Assembly (NCBI RefSeq): GCF_900215625.1
Contig: NZ_OBEK01000002.1
Span: 356,676 to 420,675 of the forward strand
Direction of reading: 5' to 3'
Length of the DNA stretch: 64,000 nt
Source: Terribacillus aidingensis
GTDB lineage: Bacteria > Bacillota > Bacilli > Bacillales > Amphibacillaceae
Shown here one piece after another: positions 26,555 to 34,929 of this stretch. The position numbers were made by a program, and so were the translations under genes. Numbering within the stretch: position 1 is the stretch's first letter; each line of letters starts with the position of its first letter. Below the pieces are notes generated by a model. That model saw only the letters and a program-made list of their open reading frames with translations, was not told the DNA's origin and ran no database searches.

Positions 26555-26925
26555 TGAGCATCAAACAACACCGTAAAATAAGAAGATTGAAAAAGGAAAT
26601 AAAAATCCTTAAAGACAACTTACAAATAAACCTGAACAGAAGCGTTAAAAAGTATCTTGCCAGTCAGAATATAGAAGGTTCTAAAAAACAGCGCCACTTC
26701 ACCGGGCTCTATGACAGATTCAATCGTCCAATACACGATGACGATATTGTATATTACCGTCCTTTTTTTGCTAATGATCTTACTAAGGGCAGGGTTTATT
26801 TCTATCGAGGTCAATATAAAGTGGGTAGTAGCAGCTTACATTTAATACACGACAGATGTGAAATTGTTAAGAACTTTAGCGAAGGTAGCAAGCATAAATC
26901 TCCAAGTAGTGGAATAAAGAGGTGA
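26554..26925 (+). CDS. YopX-like phage protein with N-terminal coiled coil
   Basis: 123 residues. The first 35 are basic and helical. After that, FTGLYDRFNRPIHDDDIVYY, G-x-V-x-F-x-x-G-x-Y and CEIVKNFSE match the layout of YopX-family domains (tGLyDkngk.IyegDiv ... EVIGNIyE). YopX proteins are common in SPbeta-like and other Gram-positive phages; their role is not known to me. Overlaps both neighbours' ends. Confidence 0.55.
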   Translation: MSIKQHRKIRRLKKEIKILKDNLQINLNRSVKKYLASQNIEGSKKQRHFTGLYDRFNRPIHDDDIVYYRPFFANDLTKGRVYFYRGQYKVGSSSLHLIHDRCEIVKNFSEGSKHKSPSSGIKR

Positions 26926-26930
26926 CGCTT

Positions 26931-27125
26931 ATGAGAGACAGTATATCTAAGGATCAAGCTGTATTACAATTGGATGAGATAAAAAGGCAGTTAGCAGACC
27001 TTCAGAATTACATAGAGAATTATTTTCCACGCAGCTTAAGTACTGAATGGAGAGTTATTGACACTTTGATGGAAGACATAGATAGAAATATTAAAGACTT
27101 AGAGAGCAATATTTACTGGATTTAA
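26931..27125 (+). CDS. Small helical phage protein, 64 residues
   Basis: ATG 26931 is preferred over GTG 26922 because AGAGGTGA lies at the right distance from it. The product is a helical hairpin type (KDQAVLQLDEIKRQLADLQ, then MEDIDRNIKDLESNI). No family is recognised. It is the last gene before a break in the operon. Confidence 0.5.
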   Translation: MRDSISKDQAVLQLDEIKRQLADLQNYIENYFPRSLSTEWRVIDTLMEDIDRNIKDLESNIYWI

Positions 27126-27148
27126 ATAAAATAATTATGAATTACCCG

Positions 27149-27177
27149 TTGACATAGGTTATTAAACACGCTAAATT
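27149..27177 (+). promoter_or_regulatory. SigA-like promoter
   Basis: TTGACA and TAAATT with a 17-base spacer, just upstream of a repeat copy and the gene at 27249. Confidence 0.5.
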
Positions 27178-27186
27178 AGATATATT

Positions 27187-27200
27187 AAGTAAAATAAAAT
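27187..27200 (+). repeat. 14-bp phage intergenic repeat, exact copy
   Basis: AAGTAAAATAAAAT; the next gene begins 48 bases downstream. Confidence 0.65.
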
Positions 27201-27248
27201 TATGTTGTTGAGGTGATTTGTAAGCAGGGATGAGGATTAATATTAGGA

Positions 27249-27431
27249 TTGTACTATTTTGAAGCGTGGTGGAACGGAACGAGAGTTCAACGGAAATTTT
27301 CCACAGACAAACAAGCAGAATTATACTTAAAGAGAAGAAGAGCATTGAATGGAGAAATCCGAAAATGTAGTATAGATGGTACTACACTCAGCACAAGGCA
27401 GTTTAATCCTTACGTTGGCCAAGAGGTCTAA
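27249..27431 (+). CDS. Small phage protein, 60 residues
   Basis: TTG start with a weak AGGA before it. The product is basic and aromatic (YYFEAWWNGTRVQRKFST), possibly a compact beta-hairpin fold. No family is recognised, and coding status rests on codon pattern and position. Confidence 0.4.
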   Translation: MYYFEAWWNGTRVQRKFSTDKQAELYLKRRRALNGEIRKCSIDGTTLSTRQFNPYVGQEV

Positions 27432-27455
27432 TTTTGAGGAGGTGATTGATCGCAG

Positions 27456-27734
27456 AATGCTCCCAAAGAGAGAATGGCCTATCGTTCCTTATGATGGGTT
27501 AAGGATTATGTAGGGCCAGTAAACCCAGAAAGGTTTATGATTTTCATCTTAAAGGAGAGCCAAAGCTGAACATGCAAACTATGTTAATTCCAAGAAATAA
27601 AGGCTGAACAATACTGGTTTAATAGTCTAAGAGCTAAAGCTATGCAGCTAGTAAGTGAGGACTCAAACTACAATCGCCAGCTTACTTTACGCCACTTGAA
27701 AACAGTAATGAACAGGGGGTGTTCGATTGAGTAA
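27456..27734 (+). pseudogene. Broken small phage gene
   Basis: After a GAGGAGGTG ribosome site, MLPKREWPIVPYDGLRIM is read up to a stop. A different frame further down gives KAEQYWFNSLRAKAMQLVSE, then NRQLTLRHLKTVMNRGCSIE to TAA 27732. The two pieces look like the start and end of one protein of about 90 residues, with frameshifts between. The end overlaps the next gene's TTG start. Confidence 0.4.
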
Positions 27735-28002
27735 AAAATATTATACTCATAGAAGCAGCGTGGTTACTGTGGAGCAGATAAACGGCACCTCTGAATACAA
27801 GGTAACTGATTGTCATGGAGAGGTCAGTTACACAACAGAGTACGGTCTAGAATCTCAGTTTGTTGAAGTGAAAAAAGCAGATCATTCATTTTCTTTGGAA
27901 GAAATAGCTGCAAGATATGCATCAATGATGCAGTTAAATCAAGAAGAAGATGAGCACTACATAAAAGGTACGGAAGAGCTCAGTCTAAATAGATACAAGT
28001 AA
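27727..28002 (+). CDS. Phage hypothetical protein, 91 residues
   Basis: TTG start after GGGGGTG. Begins SKKYYTHRSSVVTVEQINGT with alternating strands, then an acidic helical end (SLEEIAARYASMMQLNQEE). Its stop codon lies inside a copy of the 14-bp repeat. It immediately precedes nrdE. Function unknown. Confidence 0.5.
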   Translation: MSKKYYTHRSSVVTVEQINGTSEYKVTDCHGEVSYTTEYGLESQFVEVKKADHSFSLEEIAARYASMMQLNQEEDEHYIKGTEELSLNRYK

Positions 28003-28010
28003 AATAAAAT
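27997..28010 (+). repeat. 14-bp phage intergenic repeat, exact copy
   Basis: AAGTAAAATAAAAT; it contains the stop codon of the preceding gene and lies 18 bases before the nrdE start. Confidence 0.65.
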
Positions 28011-28028
28011 AAATATAGGAGTGATAAA

Positions 28029-30320
28029 TTGACGGTAATTACTAAAAATAGCGGCAAAAGAAAACTCGAATTTGATCAAGATAGGCTCTCTGCTTTTATT
28101 GAAAAGCTAGCTGCAGATTATCCAGAACTCCAAACAGAAAGCTTGCAGCGAAAGGTTGCTGGATATGTGACTAGCAGAGACGAGATGAAAGCTTCAGAAA
28201 TAACTGCTGAACTGACTAGAACTTCTTTGGAACGTATCCAGAAAGAAGAGCCTAATTGGACATATGTAACTGCAGCTGTGCATCTAAAAAAACTCTATAA
28301 GTCAGCAAGTAAGAACAGAGTATACGAAGCTTCAAAGAGGTATGGAGAATTCTATTCTTTGATTACTACGTTAACTAACATTGGTATTTACAACCCTATG
28401 TTACTAGAGACGTATTCTAAAGAACAAATAAATGAACTAGAATCAGAAATTGACGCTGATAGAGATAAGCTCTTTACTTATATCGGGCTGAGAACACTTG
28501 CCGATAGATATTTAGCGACTGATCATAAGGGCAATGTTTACGAATTGCCTCAAGAGCGATTTATGATTATTGCCATGACAGTTATGAGTAAAGAACCAAA
28601 AAGTATGCGTATGCATTACGTTAAAGAGGCATACTGGGCACTAAGTAATTTATATATGACAGTAGCCACACCGACTTTATCAAACGCTGGAAAGAGCTAT
28701 GGCCAACTATCTAGTTGTTTCATTGATACAGTGGATGACAGCCTACAAGGAATTTTTGATAGCAATACAGACATTGCTAACTTGTCTAAGAACGGTGGGG
28801 GCATTGGTGTCTACCTAGGCAAAATTCGTAGCAGAGGCAGCGCAATTAAAGGATTTGAAGGAGCTTCGTCTGGTGTGCTTCCGTGGATGAAGCAGCTAAA
28901 CAATACAGCAGTTAGCGTCGATCAGCTAGGTCAGCGAAAAGGTGCTATAGCGACTTATCTCGATATTTGGCACAAGGATATTTATCCTTTCCTCGATGCT
29001 AAACTGAACAATGGAGACGAACGCCAAAGAACACACGATATCTTTACTGGAGTTTGCATCCCAGACATCTTTATGGAGCAGGTACAAAAGCGAGGAGACT
29101 GGTATTTATTTGACCCTCACGAAGTTCGCCGGGTAATGGGTTATTCTCTAGAGGATTTCTACGATGAAAAACGTGGGGAGGGTTCATTCCGAGAGAAGTA
29201 TGATGAATGTGTAAGCTGCAATGATTTAAGCAAGGTTAAAGTTTCTGCTATTAATGTCATGAAACGAATTTTGAAAAGTCAACTAGAAACAGGCACACCA
29301 TTTATGTTCTATCGTGATGAAGTTAACCGTCAGAATGCCAATAAGCATGCAGGTATGATCTATTCCAGTAACCTTTGTACAGAGATCATGCAGAATCAAA
29401 GCGCTACAGTTATGACGGAACAGACTACAAAAGACGGTAAGATTATCATTACTAAGGATCCTGGTGACTTCGTTGTATGTAACCTTTCATCCATTTCTCT
29501 GGCTAAGGCTGTTATAGAAGGAGTTTTAGAGCGACTTATTCCAATACAGGTACGTATGTTAGATAACGTGATTGATCTAAATACAATACCTGTGCTACAG
29601 GCTCAGTTTACTAACCAAAAGTATCGTGCTATTGGGCTTGGAACATTTGGCTGGCATCACTTGCTAGCACTGAAACAGATTGAATGGGAAAGTGATAAAG
29701 CTGTTGCATATGCAGATAAACTTTATGAAAAAATTGCTTACCTGACAATTCAATCAAGCATGAAGCTGGCAGAAGAAAAAGGAGCTTATCCTATCTTTGA
29801 AGGATCTGAGTGGTCTGATGGCACTTATTTTGAAAGAAAAGGTTACACCAGCGCTGTATCTGAGCTAGATTGGAAAGAGCTTCAAGCTCAAGTGAAGCAA
29901 TTCGGTATTAGAAATGCTTATCTTATGGCTGTGGCTCCTAACTCATCAACAGCTTTAATTGCTGGAAGCTCAGCTACAATAGATCCAGTTTTCCGTAATG
30001 AGTATTCCGAGGAAAAGAAAGATTTCAAGATACCTGTTACAGCACCTGGGATCACAAAGGAAAACTTTGAGAAGGTGTACAAAAAGACAGCCTATCTAAT
30101 TGATCAACAATGGAGCATTAAGCAGAATACAGCTCGTCAAAAGCATATTGACCAAGCATCATCGTTTAACCTATACGTTCCGAATACTATTAAAGCAACG
30201 GATATGTTGGATTTACATATTGCAGTATGGGACTCAGGCATTAAAACTTCTTATTACTTTAGATCAACTAGTAGTAATGATGATATTAAAGAAGAAGTAT
30301 GGGAGGAAAACTTGGATTGA
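28029..30320 (+). CDS. nrdE: Ribonucleotide reductase large subunit
   Basis: 763 residues; reduces ribonucleotides to deoxyribonucleotides for phage DNA synthesis together with NrdF. An ATP-cone-like N-terminus (KNSGKRKLEFDQDRLSAFIE) is present. Catalytic motifs are visible: SSCFIDTVDD (first cysteine), NLCTEI (thiyl cysteine and Glu), VVCNLSSI (second cysteine) and APNSSTALIAGSS. It is uninterrupted, whereas SPbeta carries an intron and an intein in this gene. The C-terminus ends EEVWEENLD and lacks the usual Cys-x-x-Cys tail re-reduced by thioredoxin-like proteins. TTG start with ribosome site AGGAGTG. Confidence 0.88.
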   Translation: MTVITKNSGKRKLEFDQDRLSAFIEKLAADYPELQTESLQRKVAGYVTSRDEMKASEITAELTRTSLERIQKEEPNWTYVTAAVHLKKLYKSASKNRVYEASKRYGEFYSLITTLTNIGIYNPMLLETYSKEQINELESEIDADRDKLFTYIGLRTLADRYLATDHKGNVYELPQERFMIIAMTVMSKEPKSMRMHYVKEAYWALSNLYMTVATPTLSNAGKSYGQLSSCFIDTVDDSLQGIFDSNTDIANLSKNGGGIGVYLGKIRSRGSAIKGFEGASSGVLPWMKQLNNTAVSVDQLGQRKGAIATYLDIWHKDIYPFLDAKLNNGDERQRTHDIFTGVCIPDIFMEQVQKRGDWYLFDPHEVRRVMGYSLEDFYDEKRGEGSFREKYDECVSCNDLSKVKVSAINVMKRILKSQLETGTPFMFYRDEVNRQNANKHAGMIYSSNLCTEIMQNQSATVMTEQTTKDGKIIITKDPGDFVVCNLSSISLAKAVIEGVLERLIPIQVRMLDNVIDLNTIPVLQAQFTNQKYRAIGLGTFGWHHLLALKQIEWESDKAVAYADKLYEKIAYLTIQSSMKLAEEKGAYPIFEGSEWSDGTYFERKGYTSAVSELDWKELQAQVKQFGIRNAYLMAVAPNSSTALIAGSSATIDPVFRNEYSEEKKDFKIPVTAPGITKENFEKVYKKTAYLIDQQWSIKQNTARQKHIDQASSFNLYVPNTIKATDMLDLHIAVWDSGIKTSYYFRSTSSNDDIKEEVWEENLD

Positions 30321-30529
30321 GACATCTATTTGAATACAAACTTAAGGGTGAAGAAGAAACAGACGAACAGGCTATTACCACGGAAACTGAAGAAGAAGCG
30401 AAGGCTCTAATTAAAGAAAGAATTGCTGACTTTAACTTTATTGAAGAATCTGAGATTGAATGGGTCAAGCACATTGGCTCATCAAACCCTAAAGGGGATA
30501 CATATTACGAATGTGAAGGGTGCACTTGA
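30317..30529 (+). CDS. Small acidic protein with C-terminal CEGC, coupled to nrdE
   Basis: TTG 30317 overlaps the nrdE stop in TTGA, and GGGAGGA lies 9 bases upstream, so translation is coupled. The 70-residue product is acidic (EEETDEQAITTETEEEAKAL) and ends YYECEGCT, which looks like the C-terminal redox tail that this NrdE lacks. Whether it acts as a redox shuttle is a guess. Its stop overlaps the start of nrdI. Confidence 0.55.
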   Translation: MRHLFEYKLKGEEETDEQAITTETEEEAKALIKERIADFNFIEESEIEWVKHIGSSNPKGDTYYECEGCT

Positions 30530-30930
30530 TGCGCCCCTTCATTTATCTTGTCTATAGCTCAATTAGTGGAAATACGAAAGACGTAGCTCAAATCATAAAA
30601 GGGAAAATGGCTAGTCTTTTTGATGTGATTGAGTACCGCATCAGCGACTTCGAAGTCCCCCCGACTATAGAGCAAAATGATGTACTTATCATCGGATCCT
30701 ATACATGGGGGTCAGGAGAAACACCTGCAGAAGTTAAGGACTTTGTTGCGGAACTAGGTATCAAACCAGATACCGTCTTCGCTTTTGGTACTGGAGATAC
30801 TCAGTTTGGTGGAGATGAGATGTTTTGCATGGCAGCTGACAAGCTTACCAAGTTCTACAATTCACCGCTTAAGTCGCTAAAGGTAGAGCAATCTCCTAGA
30901 GGGTCACAAGAAAGAGAAATCGAAGAATAG
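30529..30930 (+). CDS. nrdI: Flavodoxin-like NrdI
   Basis: ATG 30529 overlaps the preceding TGA. The 133-residue product has the flavodoxin phosphate loop VYSSISGNTKDVA near residue 8, GSYTWGSGETPAE and FGTGDTQFGG, as in NrdI. NrdI supplies oxidant to activate the dimanganese-tyrosyl cofactor of class Ib NrdF. The order nrdE-x-nrdI-nrdF supports class Ib. Confidence 0.85.
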   Translation: MRPFIYLVYSSISGNTKDVAQIIKGKMASLFDVIEYRISDFEVPPTIEQNDVLIIGSYTWGSGETPAEVKDFVAELGIKPDTVFAFGTGDTQFGGDEMFCMAADKLTKFYNSPLKSLKVEQSPRGSQEREIEE

Positions 30931-30947
30931 ACGAAAGAGGTAATGAA

Positions 30948-31985
30948 TTGGTTAAATTAAATCGAGCTACTGTACTAGAGCCTTCGAATCCCAATAAATC
31001 CACTGCTTTGTTTAACGGAGATGCAAGTGGGATTCTACACTGGGATAACGTTGCTTACCCACACTTTTATGAACTAAGAAAAACAATAAGAGCACTATTC
31101 TGGACGGCTAATGAAGTGAATATGGTAGCAGATACAAAGCAGTTTGCCCAACTGAGTGAGAAGGAACGTACGGCATTCCTTAAGATTATCGGTTTGCTAG
31201 CGACACTTGATGCACCACAGACAGACATTGCTTCTAAGATTGCTGCTTTTTCAACTGATCCAAGTGTTAAATCGATACTGGCAACAATTGCTGACCAGGA
31301 AAGCGAGCATAACCATAGCTACACATATGTACTTGCTTCAGTCACAAACTATGATAACCAGATTGCTTCCTTTAATGAGGGTCGAACAGACAAAGTACTT
31401 CTAGAACGCAATGAGAGAATCGCTGCAATCTATAATGAATTTGCTGCCGATCCTACAATTCAAACCGCACTTAAGGCAATGGTATATTCAAGCCTTTTAG
31501 AAGGATTATTCTTCTACAGTGGGTTCGCGTTCTTCTATAACTTAGCACGCAATCAGAAGATGGTCGGTACATCCACAATGATTTCCTACATCAATCGGGA
31601 TGAACTCCACCATGGTAGATTTATCAGTGAACTGTTCCGTGCGACACTAACTGAGAATCCAGAATACAATAACGATGAATTCATTGAATGGGTATATAAT
31701 CAATTCCGCCATTCTGTCGAGCAAGAAACACGATGGAGCCGTTATGTCTTGGATGGTATCGATGGGATCAACTTGGATGATATGGAAGGCTACGTAAAAT
31801 ATCGTGCGAACAAAATGCTTCGTATGCTAGGGTTGAGTGAAATTTACGAAGGCTACGAAAAGAACCCCATGAAATGGATCAAAGCATATGCAGACAACTT
31901 TAATGGAACTAAGTCTGATTTCTTTGAGCAGAAGTCCAGACAATACACAAAAACTAGCGACCTTAATGGATTTGACGATCTTTAA
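30948..31985 (+). CDS. nrdF: Ribonucleotide reductase small subunit
   Basis: 345 residues, the usual length. The metal and radical site is visible: E-x-x-H-x-x-x-Y in QESEHNHSY, a second Glu in LEGLFFYSG and E-x-x-H in RDELHHGRF. It houses the metal-radical cofactor that starts catalysis in NrdE. TTG start with ribosome site AAAGAGG. No intron is present, unlike the SPbeta copy. Confidence 0.88.
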   Translation: MVKLNRATVLEPSNPNKSTALFNGDASGILHWDNVAYPHFYELRKTIRALFWTANEVNMVADTKQFAQLSEKERTAFLKIIGLLATLDAPQTDIASKIAAFSTDPSVKSILATIADQESEHNHSYTYVLASVTNYDNQIASFNEGRTDKVLLERNERIAAIYNEFAADPTIQTALKAMVYSSLLEGLFFYSGFAFFYNLARNQKMVGTSTMISYINRDELHHGRFISELFRATLTENPEYNNDEFIEWVYNQFRHSVEQETRWSRYVLDGIDGINLDDMEGYVKYRANKMLRMLGLSEIYEGYEKNPMKWIKAYADNFNGTKSDFFEQKSRQYTKTSDLNGFDDL

Positions 31986-32005
31986 TTAAAGAGGAGAATA
32001 AATAT

Positions 32006-32254
32006 ATGAAACTATTAAAACTAGAACAGCCAGATTGCAGAGGTTGTGTAGAAGTTGGAAACATTCTTAACAACTCAGAAGTAGAATACGAAGCTATTGA
32101 TGTAGTGGAAAATCCAGAAGTAGCTGATCGCTATGGTGTTATGGGGCTGCCTTTAACCTTGTTGGTCGATGATAAAGGCAAGACATTACAGCGCGCCGTT
32201 GGAGTAGATCGGCCGGCAATTGTAGAGATGATTGAAAAGATAAAAGGAGCTTAA
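32006..32254 (+). CDS. Thioredoxin/NrdH-like redox protein
   Basis: 82 residues with a CRGC active site near residue 11, a cis-Pro segment GLPLTLLVDD and a thioredoxin-like fold. It follows nrdF by 20 bases and is the likely electron donor for the reductase. The residues around the active site (EQPDCRGC) differ from canonical NrdH (C-V-Q-C) and thioredoxin (W-C-G-P-C), so partner specificity is uncertain. Confidence 0.75.
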   Translation: MKLLKLEQPDCRGCVEVGNILNNSEVEYEAIDVVENPEVADRYGVMGLPLTLLVDDKGKTLQRAVGVDRPAIVEMIEKIKGA

Positions 32255-32262
32255 TTACATAC

Positions 32263-32769
32263 ATGACTAAACAATACAACCAAGTTAAAGAATTTCATAA
32301 AGCATTTAGCCATCAGCAAAGCGACCAGCCTACTCCAATGAGTGAGGAAGTAGCCTTAAATCGAGCAGTTTGGTCTGGGGAGGAACTAATTGAACTACTA
32401 TATGCAACTGTAGGAGGAGAAATTGGGCGATTTCAGGAGCTTTATGAGCAGTTCCTCAAAGGATTGCAAAATGCTAAAGAAAAGATGGTACGCGAACGAA
32501 AAACGGTAGATGATATCTTGACTGCCCAGGCTGATGCACTTATTGACGAAGCATATTTTAATAATGGATCCTTTACTATCTTGGGTGTAGAGCCGGGTCC
32601 TTTGTTTGATATTGTACATGCTGCCAACATGGGTAAACTGCACGATGGTGTTCCTAAGTATCGTGAATCTGATGGTAAAATTATTAAGCCAGAGAACTGG
32701 GAGAGAGATTTTGCACCAGAAGGTAAGATCAAAGCTGAGATCGAACGTCAAAAAGGTTTTAGTAAATAA
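32263..32769 (+). CDS. MazG-like nucleotide pyrophosphohydrolase
   Basis: 168 residues. An all-alpha NTP-PPase pattern is seen: acidic helix GEELIELLYATVGGE near residue 40, then QADALIDEAYFNNGSF near residue 90, as in PRA-PH/MazG-type proteins of Bacillus phages. A conserved tail reads HDGVPKYRESDGKIIKPENW. Such enzymes hydrolyse (d)NTPs; a dUTPase-like function would feed thymidylate synthase next door. Substrate is inferred. Confidence 0.65.
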   Translation: MTKQYNQVKEFHKAFSHQQSDQPTPMSEEVALNRAVWSGEELIELLYATVGGEIGRFQELYEQFLKGLQNAKEKMVRERKTVDDILTAQADALIDEAYFNNGSFTILGVEPGPLFDIVHAANMGKLHDGVPKYRESDGKIIKPENWERDFAPEGKIKAEIERQKGFSK

Positions 32770-32812
32770 AATAAAAGTGAATATTAATTAAGGATTTAAA
32801 AGGGGGACATTC

Positions 32813-33724
32813 ATGTCAATAGCTGACGTTAAATACAAAGAGTTGTTACAAGAAGTGCTAGATAACGGTGTTTGGGATTCTAATGGCGAAGTTCGGCCGA
32901 CCTATGACGATGGAACTCCCGCATATTCCAAGAGTTCATTTGGGCATCAAGTAAAGTTCCAGCCAGGGGAGTTACCTATCATTGGTTCAAAGCATACGCC
33001 AGTTAAAGGATCCATTAATGAAGTTGTGCAGCTATTCTTCAAGATGAAGAGTGTAAGGATAGAGGATGCGGAAAAGTTAGGAATTAAATATTGGAAGGAA
33101 TGGGCTCAGGATGATAGTACGATTGGTAAAAGCTATGGATATCAGTTGGCACATCAGAAAGAGCTTGTCACTATAAAAAGGGATACCAAGCTTGAGAGAC
33201 ACGAGGATAGCAAATACTATTTGCAGGACGTAAAGGCTGGAGAACAGATATGGCTCAATCAGGTAGACAGTTTGCTGTACAATCTTAAGGAAAATCCATA
33301 TTCCCGTAGACTAATGTTCTCATACTGGAATCCGAAACATGTATACGATAAATCATTACAGGAATGCGCATGGGCAGGTGAGTTCAATATTAGGGGAGAT
33401 CAGCTAGATTTCTGTCTTATCCAAAGATCAGTTGATCTACTACTAGGCATTCCGACTAACTGGGTAGGATACTACGCTCTACAGTGTGCATTTGCAAATA
33501 TACTTGGCTTTAAAGTTGGTACATTTACTCATCAAATGGGGAATATTCATTTATATGATAATCAGATTGAATTAGCCAAAAAAGTCATTACAGCAGAAGA
33601 ATATGATCAGCCAACACTGTGGGTTAACCCTGAAATTAAATACTTCTACGATTATAAAGTAGACGATATTAAAGTTTTCGACTACCAACATGGCGAGAGA
33701 ATCAGATCAAAGCCAGCGATTTAA
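32813..33724 (+). CDS. thyA: Thymidylate synthase, ThyA family (phi3T type)
   Basis: 303 residues, resembling B. subtilis/phi3T ThyA. Motifs: TIGKSYGYQLAHQ, SRRLMFSYWNP, the nucleophile Cys in LQECAWAGEF, QRSVDLLLGIPTN and the end region YDQPTLWVNPEIK. It methylates dUMP to dTMP with methylene-tetrahydrofolate. The residues around the catalytic Cys (Q-E-C-A) differ from the usual P-P-C/P-C, but the Cys is kept. Ribosome site AAAGGGGG. Completes the dNTP module. Confidence 0.85.
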   Translation: MSIADVKYKELLQEVLDNGVWDSNGEVRPTYDDGTPAYSKSSFGHQVKFQPGELPIIGSKHTPVKGSINEVVQLFFKMKSVRIEDAEKLGIKYWKEWAQDDSTIGKSYGYQLAHQKELVTIKRDTKLERHEDSKYYLQDVKAGEQIWLNQVDSLLYNLKENPYSRRLMFSYWNPKHVYDKSLQECAWAGEFNIRGDQLDFCLIQRSVDLLLGIPTNWVGYYALQCAFANILGFKVGTFTHQMGNIHLYDNQIELAKKVITAEEYDQPTLWVNPEIKYFYDYKVDDIKVFDYQHGERIRSKPAI

Positions 33725-33776
33725 TAATAGGAGGGCAGTATTCGTTAAATAAACAAGATAAAAAGGAGATCAATAA

Positions 33777-34010
33777 ATGAACTACACACACGTTAGATGC
33801 TTATCAACTATTACTGAAGGAGACATTACATATAACTTGCAAGGCCGCACATACGAGATTATTAGCATGGATACAGTAGCTAACACTGTGCAAATTGAAT
33901 GTGAACCATTTGACGCAACTTTAGACGGTACCACTACTGACGAGTTTGAATTGAAAATGGATGACAAACGGATTGAGCTATTCATTTTTGATCCGATCGA
34001 TGAGGTATGA
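33777..34010 (+). CDS. Small acidic phage protein, 77 residues
   Basis: Ribosome site AAAAGGAG precedes the ATG. The sequence looks like a small beta-barrel (GDITYNLQGRTYEIISMDTV) with an acidic C-terminus. Family not recognised. It ends the rightward nucleotide operon at a convergent terminator. Confidence 0.55.
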   Translation: MNYTHVRCLSTITEGDITYNLQGRTYEIISMDTVANTVQIECEPFDATLDGTTTDEFELKMDDKRIELFIFDPIDEV

Positions 34011-34028
34011 ATATGTATCTCATAAGAA

Positions 34029-34050
34029 AAGCGTACAATTAAGTACGCTT
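34029..34050. terminator. Convergent hairpin terminator
   Basis: AAGCGTAC pairs perfectly with GTACGCTT across AATTAA, between the end of a rightward gene and the end of a leftward one. Confidence 0.65.
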
Positions 34051-34057
34051 AAACCTA

Positions 34058-34345
34058 TTAAACTACTGATATAGATTTAACAGCAGATCTTAGATATATT
34101 GTTTCGTTTTTTCCTTCACCTAATGCAAAGGCATCATGAGAGAGAATAAAGCCTGTAATCCCTAGGTGATCGCCAGTATTCAGAGCAGAGGGAGAGCCAT
34201 TAGTATCTCCTTCTAATGTACCTACGTATTTTATAGATAAGTAAAACTCTTCGTTATTCTCACGAGGAGCATTATCAATACCGACTAATACTGTTTCATT
34301 TGTTACTTCGATACTTTGTCCATCTAGCAAGTTAATTAGAATCAT
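34058..34345 (-). CDS. Phage hypothetical protein, 95 residues
   Basis: The start chosen is ATG 34345, 5 bases after GGAGGTGA; an upstream extension has no ribosome site. The sequence is beta-rich (MILINLLDGQSIEVTNETVL) and ends in LRSAVKSISVV. No family is recognised. It is one of two leftward genes in the otherwise rightward block. Confidence 0.55.
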   Translation of the reverse strand: MILINLLDGQSIEVTNETVLVGIDNAPRENNEEFYLSIKYVGTLEGDTNGSPSALNTGDHLGITGFILSHDAFALGEGKNETIYLRSAVKSISVV

Positions 34346-34498
34346 AGAATCACCTCCATCAATAAGAATATTATACCAAATTAAACTTAGTGGAGATAAG
34401 AGGAGCAAGAGGAAGGCGAGTTCGGTAATACATCCTTAAGGTATGTAAAAGCCTTAATTATGAGATTAGGAGCTAGAAAGGTGAAACAAGTAGATTAA

Positions 34499-34753
34499 TC
34501 ATAGCGAGATTAGTCCGGCAGTATGTAGTGTAGTGAGGCAATCTAAGAAGAAGTCGTGGTTGTCGTATCCGCTATACTCATAGAATTCTCTTTCGTTAAA
34601 ATGTTGTCCCTCTTTTTCCAATCTTGCTAAAGCAACCAGCATAGCAAGCTCGTCTGAGCTTAGATCGAATTGTTCTGCAGATTCAATATCTATAGCAAAT
34701 GATTCCGTATCAACAAAAGCAGTGTCGTAAGCGTATTGGGTAACTTTTAACAT
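34499..34753 (-). CDS. Phage hypothetical protein, 84 residues
   Basis: ATG with ribosome site AGAGGTGA. It is acidic and helical, with LSSDELAMLVALARLEKEG and FFLDCLTTLHTAGLISL, a layout that could be a winged helix. Possible regulator in the leftward mini-operon; not recognised. Confidence 0.5.
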   Translation of the reverse strand: MLKVTQYAYDTAFVDTESFAIDIESAEQFDLSSDELAMLVALARLEKEGQHFNEREFYEYSGYDNHDFFLDCLTTLHTAGLISL

Positions 34754-34810
34754 CCAATCACCTCTAATCTAGTAGTGAATTAATATTATCATAAGAAAGG
34801 TGGAGCTACT

Positions 34811-34888
34811 ATTAAGCTTGTGCTTAAGTTGTATTATAGTAAACTATTCAAACACATCAGGCGCAAACAGTACCATAAAGCATATTAA
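34811..34888 (+). CDS. Possible 25-residue basic peptide with ATT start
   Basis: GGTGGAG stands 5 bases before ATT 34811, which opens KLVLKLYYSKLFKHIRRKQY and stops at 34886. The composition is strongly basic and amphipathic. Evidence is only ribosome-site spacing and length, so it may not be real. Confidence 0.25.
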   Translation: MKLVLKLYYSKLFKHIRRKQYHKAY

Positions 34889-34929
34889 AAGCTTGCTTAT
34901 CAGAAAAAACGTGCAAAAAGGAGAATTAG

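Noticed and set aside
30290-30330. Programmed -1 frameshift fusing nrdE to the next small ORF
   Set aside because: No slippery heptamer is present, and a good ribosome site serves TTG 30317 overlapping the stop, so coupled separate translation explains it.
32398-32751. Leftward frames opposite the MazG-like gene
   Set aside because: They are shadows of a well-supported rightward gene and lack ribosome sites.
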